From assembly GCA_015521945.1 (NCBI GenBank), contig WANG01000112.1, positions 1-6,422 on the forward strand: 6,422 bases of DNA. The letters are read 5' to 3'. Positions 6,067 to 6,422 of this stretch are shown here, in pieces. Under the pieces are notes generated by a model that saw only the letters and a program-made list of their open reading frames with translations, made no database searches and was not told where the DNA came from. How positions within the stretch are numbered: the first letter of the stretch is position 1; each line of letters begins with the position of its first letter. The translations under genes and the position numbers were made by a program. This DNA comes from Candidatus Hydrothermarchaeota archaeon (lineage in GTDB: Archaea > Hydrothermarchaeota > Hydrothermarchaeia > Hydrothermarchaeales > BMS3B).

Positions 6067-6422
6067 CTGTCTATCTCCCCCATTACGATGTCAACGCTTG
6101 CGAAGTTGATTATCATGTCGGGTATGATTTCGCCGGTGCAGTAGTGGGGGAATGCCGAGAGGTTGCAGAAGGCTGGACTCCTGATGCGCACCCTGTAGGG
6201 CTTGGGTGAGCCGTCGCTCACCACGTAGAAGGCGAGCTCTCCCTTGGGTGACTCAACCCTGGAGTAGGCGTGCCCCTTGGGGGGGCGTATCACCTTCGGC
6301 ACCTTCTCAGCCATAACCTCACCCTCGGGCAGGTCGTCTATCGCCTGCTCTATTATGCGCAGGCTTTCCTCTATCTCCCTGAGCCTTATCACGAACCTGG
6401 CTAAGGTGTCGCCCTCCTGCTC
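6063..6422 (-). CDS. nuoD: NADH-quinone oxidoreductase-type subunit D (49 kDa), C-terminal part (cut by window edge)
   Basis: The last 119 codons of the 49-kDa subunit are present, read from base 6422 without a start; the gene continues beyond the window. NuoD is a soluble subunit related to the large subunit of [NiFe] hydrogenases and forms the quinone-binding pocket with NuoB and NuoH. Recognisable segments are GDTLARFVIRLREIEESLRI (fragment residues 5-24), the helix of the family signature GD-x5-R; ESPKGELAFYVVSDGSPKPY (57-76), matching E-x-PKGE-x-G-x-Y-x-VSDG; RVRIRSPAFCNL (77-88); and ASVDIVMGEIDR at the end, the almost invariant S-x-D-x-V-x-GE-x-DR terminus. A GTG at 6392 is internal and not the true start. 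Two cysteines (fragment residues 86 and 95) lie in the tail, without a hydrogenase-type CxxC metal site. The TGA overlaps the nuoH ATG. Confidence 0.96.
   Translation of the reverse strand, partial: EQEGDTLARFVIRLREIEESLRIIEQAIDDLPEGEVMAEKVPKVIRPPKGHAYSRVESPKGELAFYVVSDGSPKPYRVRIRSPAFCNLSAFPHYCTGEIIPDMIINFASVDIVMGEIDR

Noticed and set aside
6390..6392. GTG as a start of a separate 109-residue gene at the right edge
   Set aside because: The frame continues upstream to the window edge with residues that belong to NuoD (GDTLARF), so this is an internal valine.

Overview
The window is a single, tightly packed minus-strand operon segment encoding the core of a complex I-type (Nuo/Fpo/Fqo family) proton-pumping oxidoreductase. 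In the direction of transcription, from high to low coordinates, it holds the C-terminal end of nuoD, then complete nuoH, nuoI, nuoJ, nuoK, nuoL and nuoM, and the first third of nuoN. Both edge genes are cut by the window, not by mutation. Every gene is open and family-length, and the key motifs are present. I see no frameshift, pseudogene, mobile element, tRNA or rRNA gene, CRISPR array, promoter or terminator. No gene-free stretch exceeds 7 bases.

How the parts work together: NuoD (with B and C, presumably upstream of the window) forms the quinone-facing end of the hydrophilic arm. NuoI carries two [4Fe-4S] clusters that feed electrons towards it. NuoH is the membrane anchor that forms the quinone cavity with NuoD and NuoB. 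NuoJ and NuoK link NuoH to the three antiporter-like pump subunits NuoN, NuoM and NuoL. The glutamates, lysines and histidines of the proton path are visible in H, K, L, M and the start of N, so the pump looks functional.

The order D-H-I-J-K-L-M-N has no nuoE, nuoF or nuoG between D and H, where a classical 14-gene bacterial nuo operon carries them. This is the layout of the 11-subunit complexes of many archaea and of several bacterial lineages (for example Chlorobi and Chloroflexi), which take electrons from ferredoxin, F420H2 or an unknown donor instead of using the NADH module. The rest of the genome could still encode E, F and G elsewhere.

The organism cannot be fixed from this window. 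The DNA is GC-rich, yet Ile is often ATA and Arg mostly AGG. That combination is common in thermophilic archaea and in some deep-branching or thermophilic bacteria. Start sites have strong Shine-Dalgarno matches (GGAGGTG type), many genes overlap by 1 to 7 bases, and three use GTG starts. NuoJ is a single undivided gene, unlike the split J of Methanosarcina and haloarchaea.

I did not find a new system here. The points worth a second look are modest: the missing electron-input module, a lysine-rich linker and an extra cysteine in NuoI, a variant NuoH loop, and ribosome binding sites written into the 3' ends of the preceding genes, producing Gly-rich C-termini.
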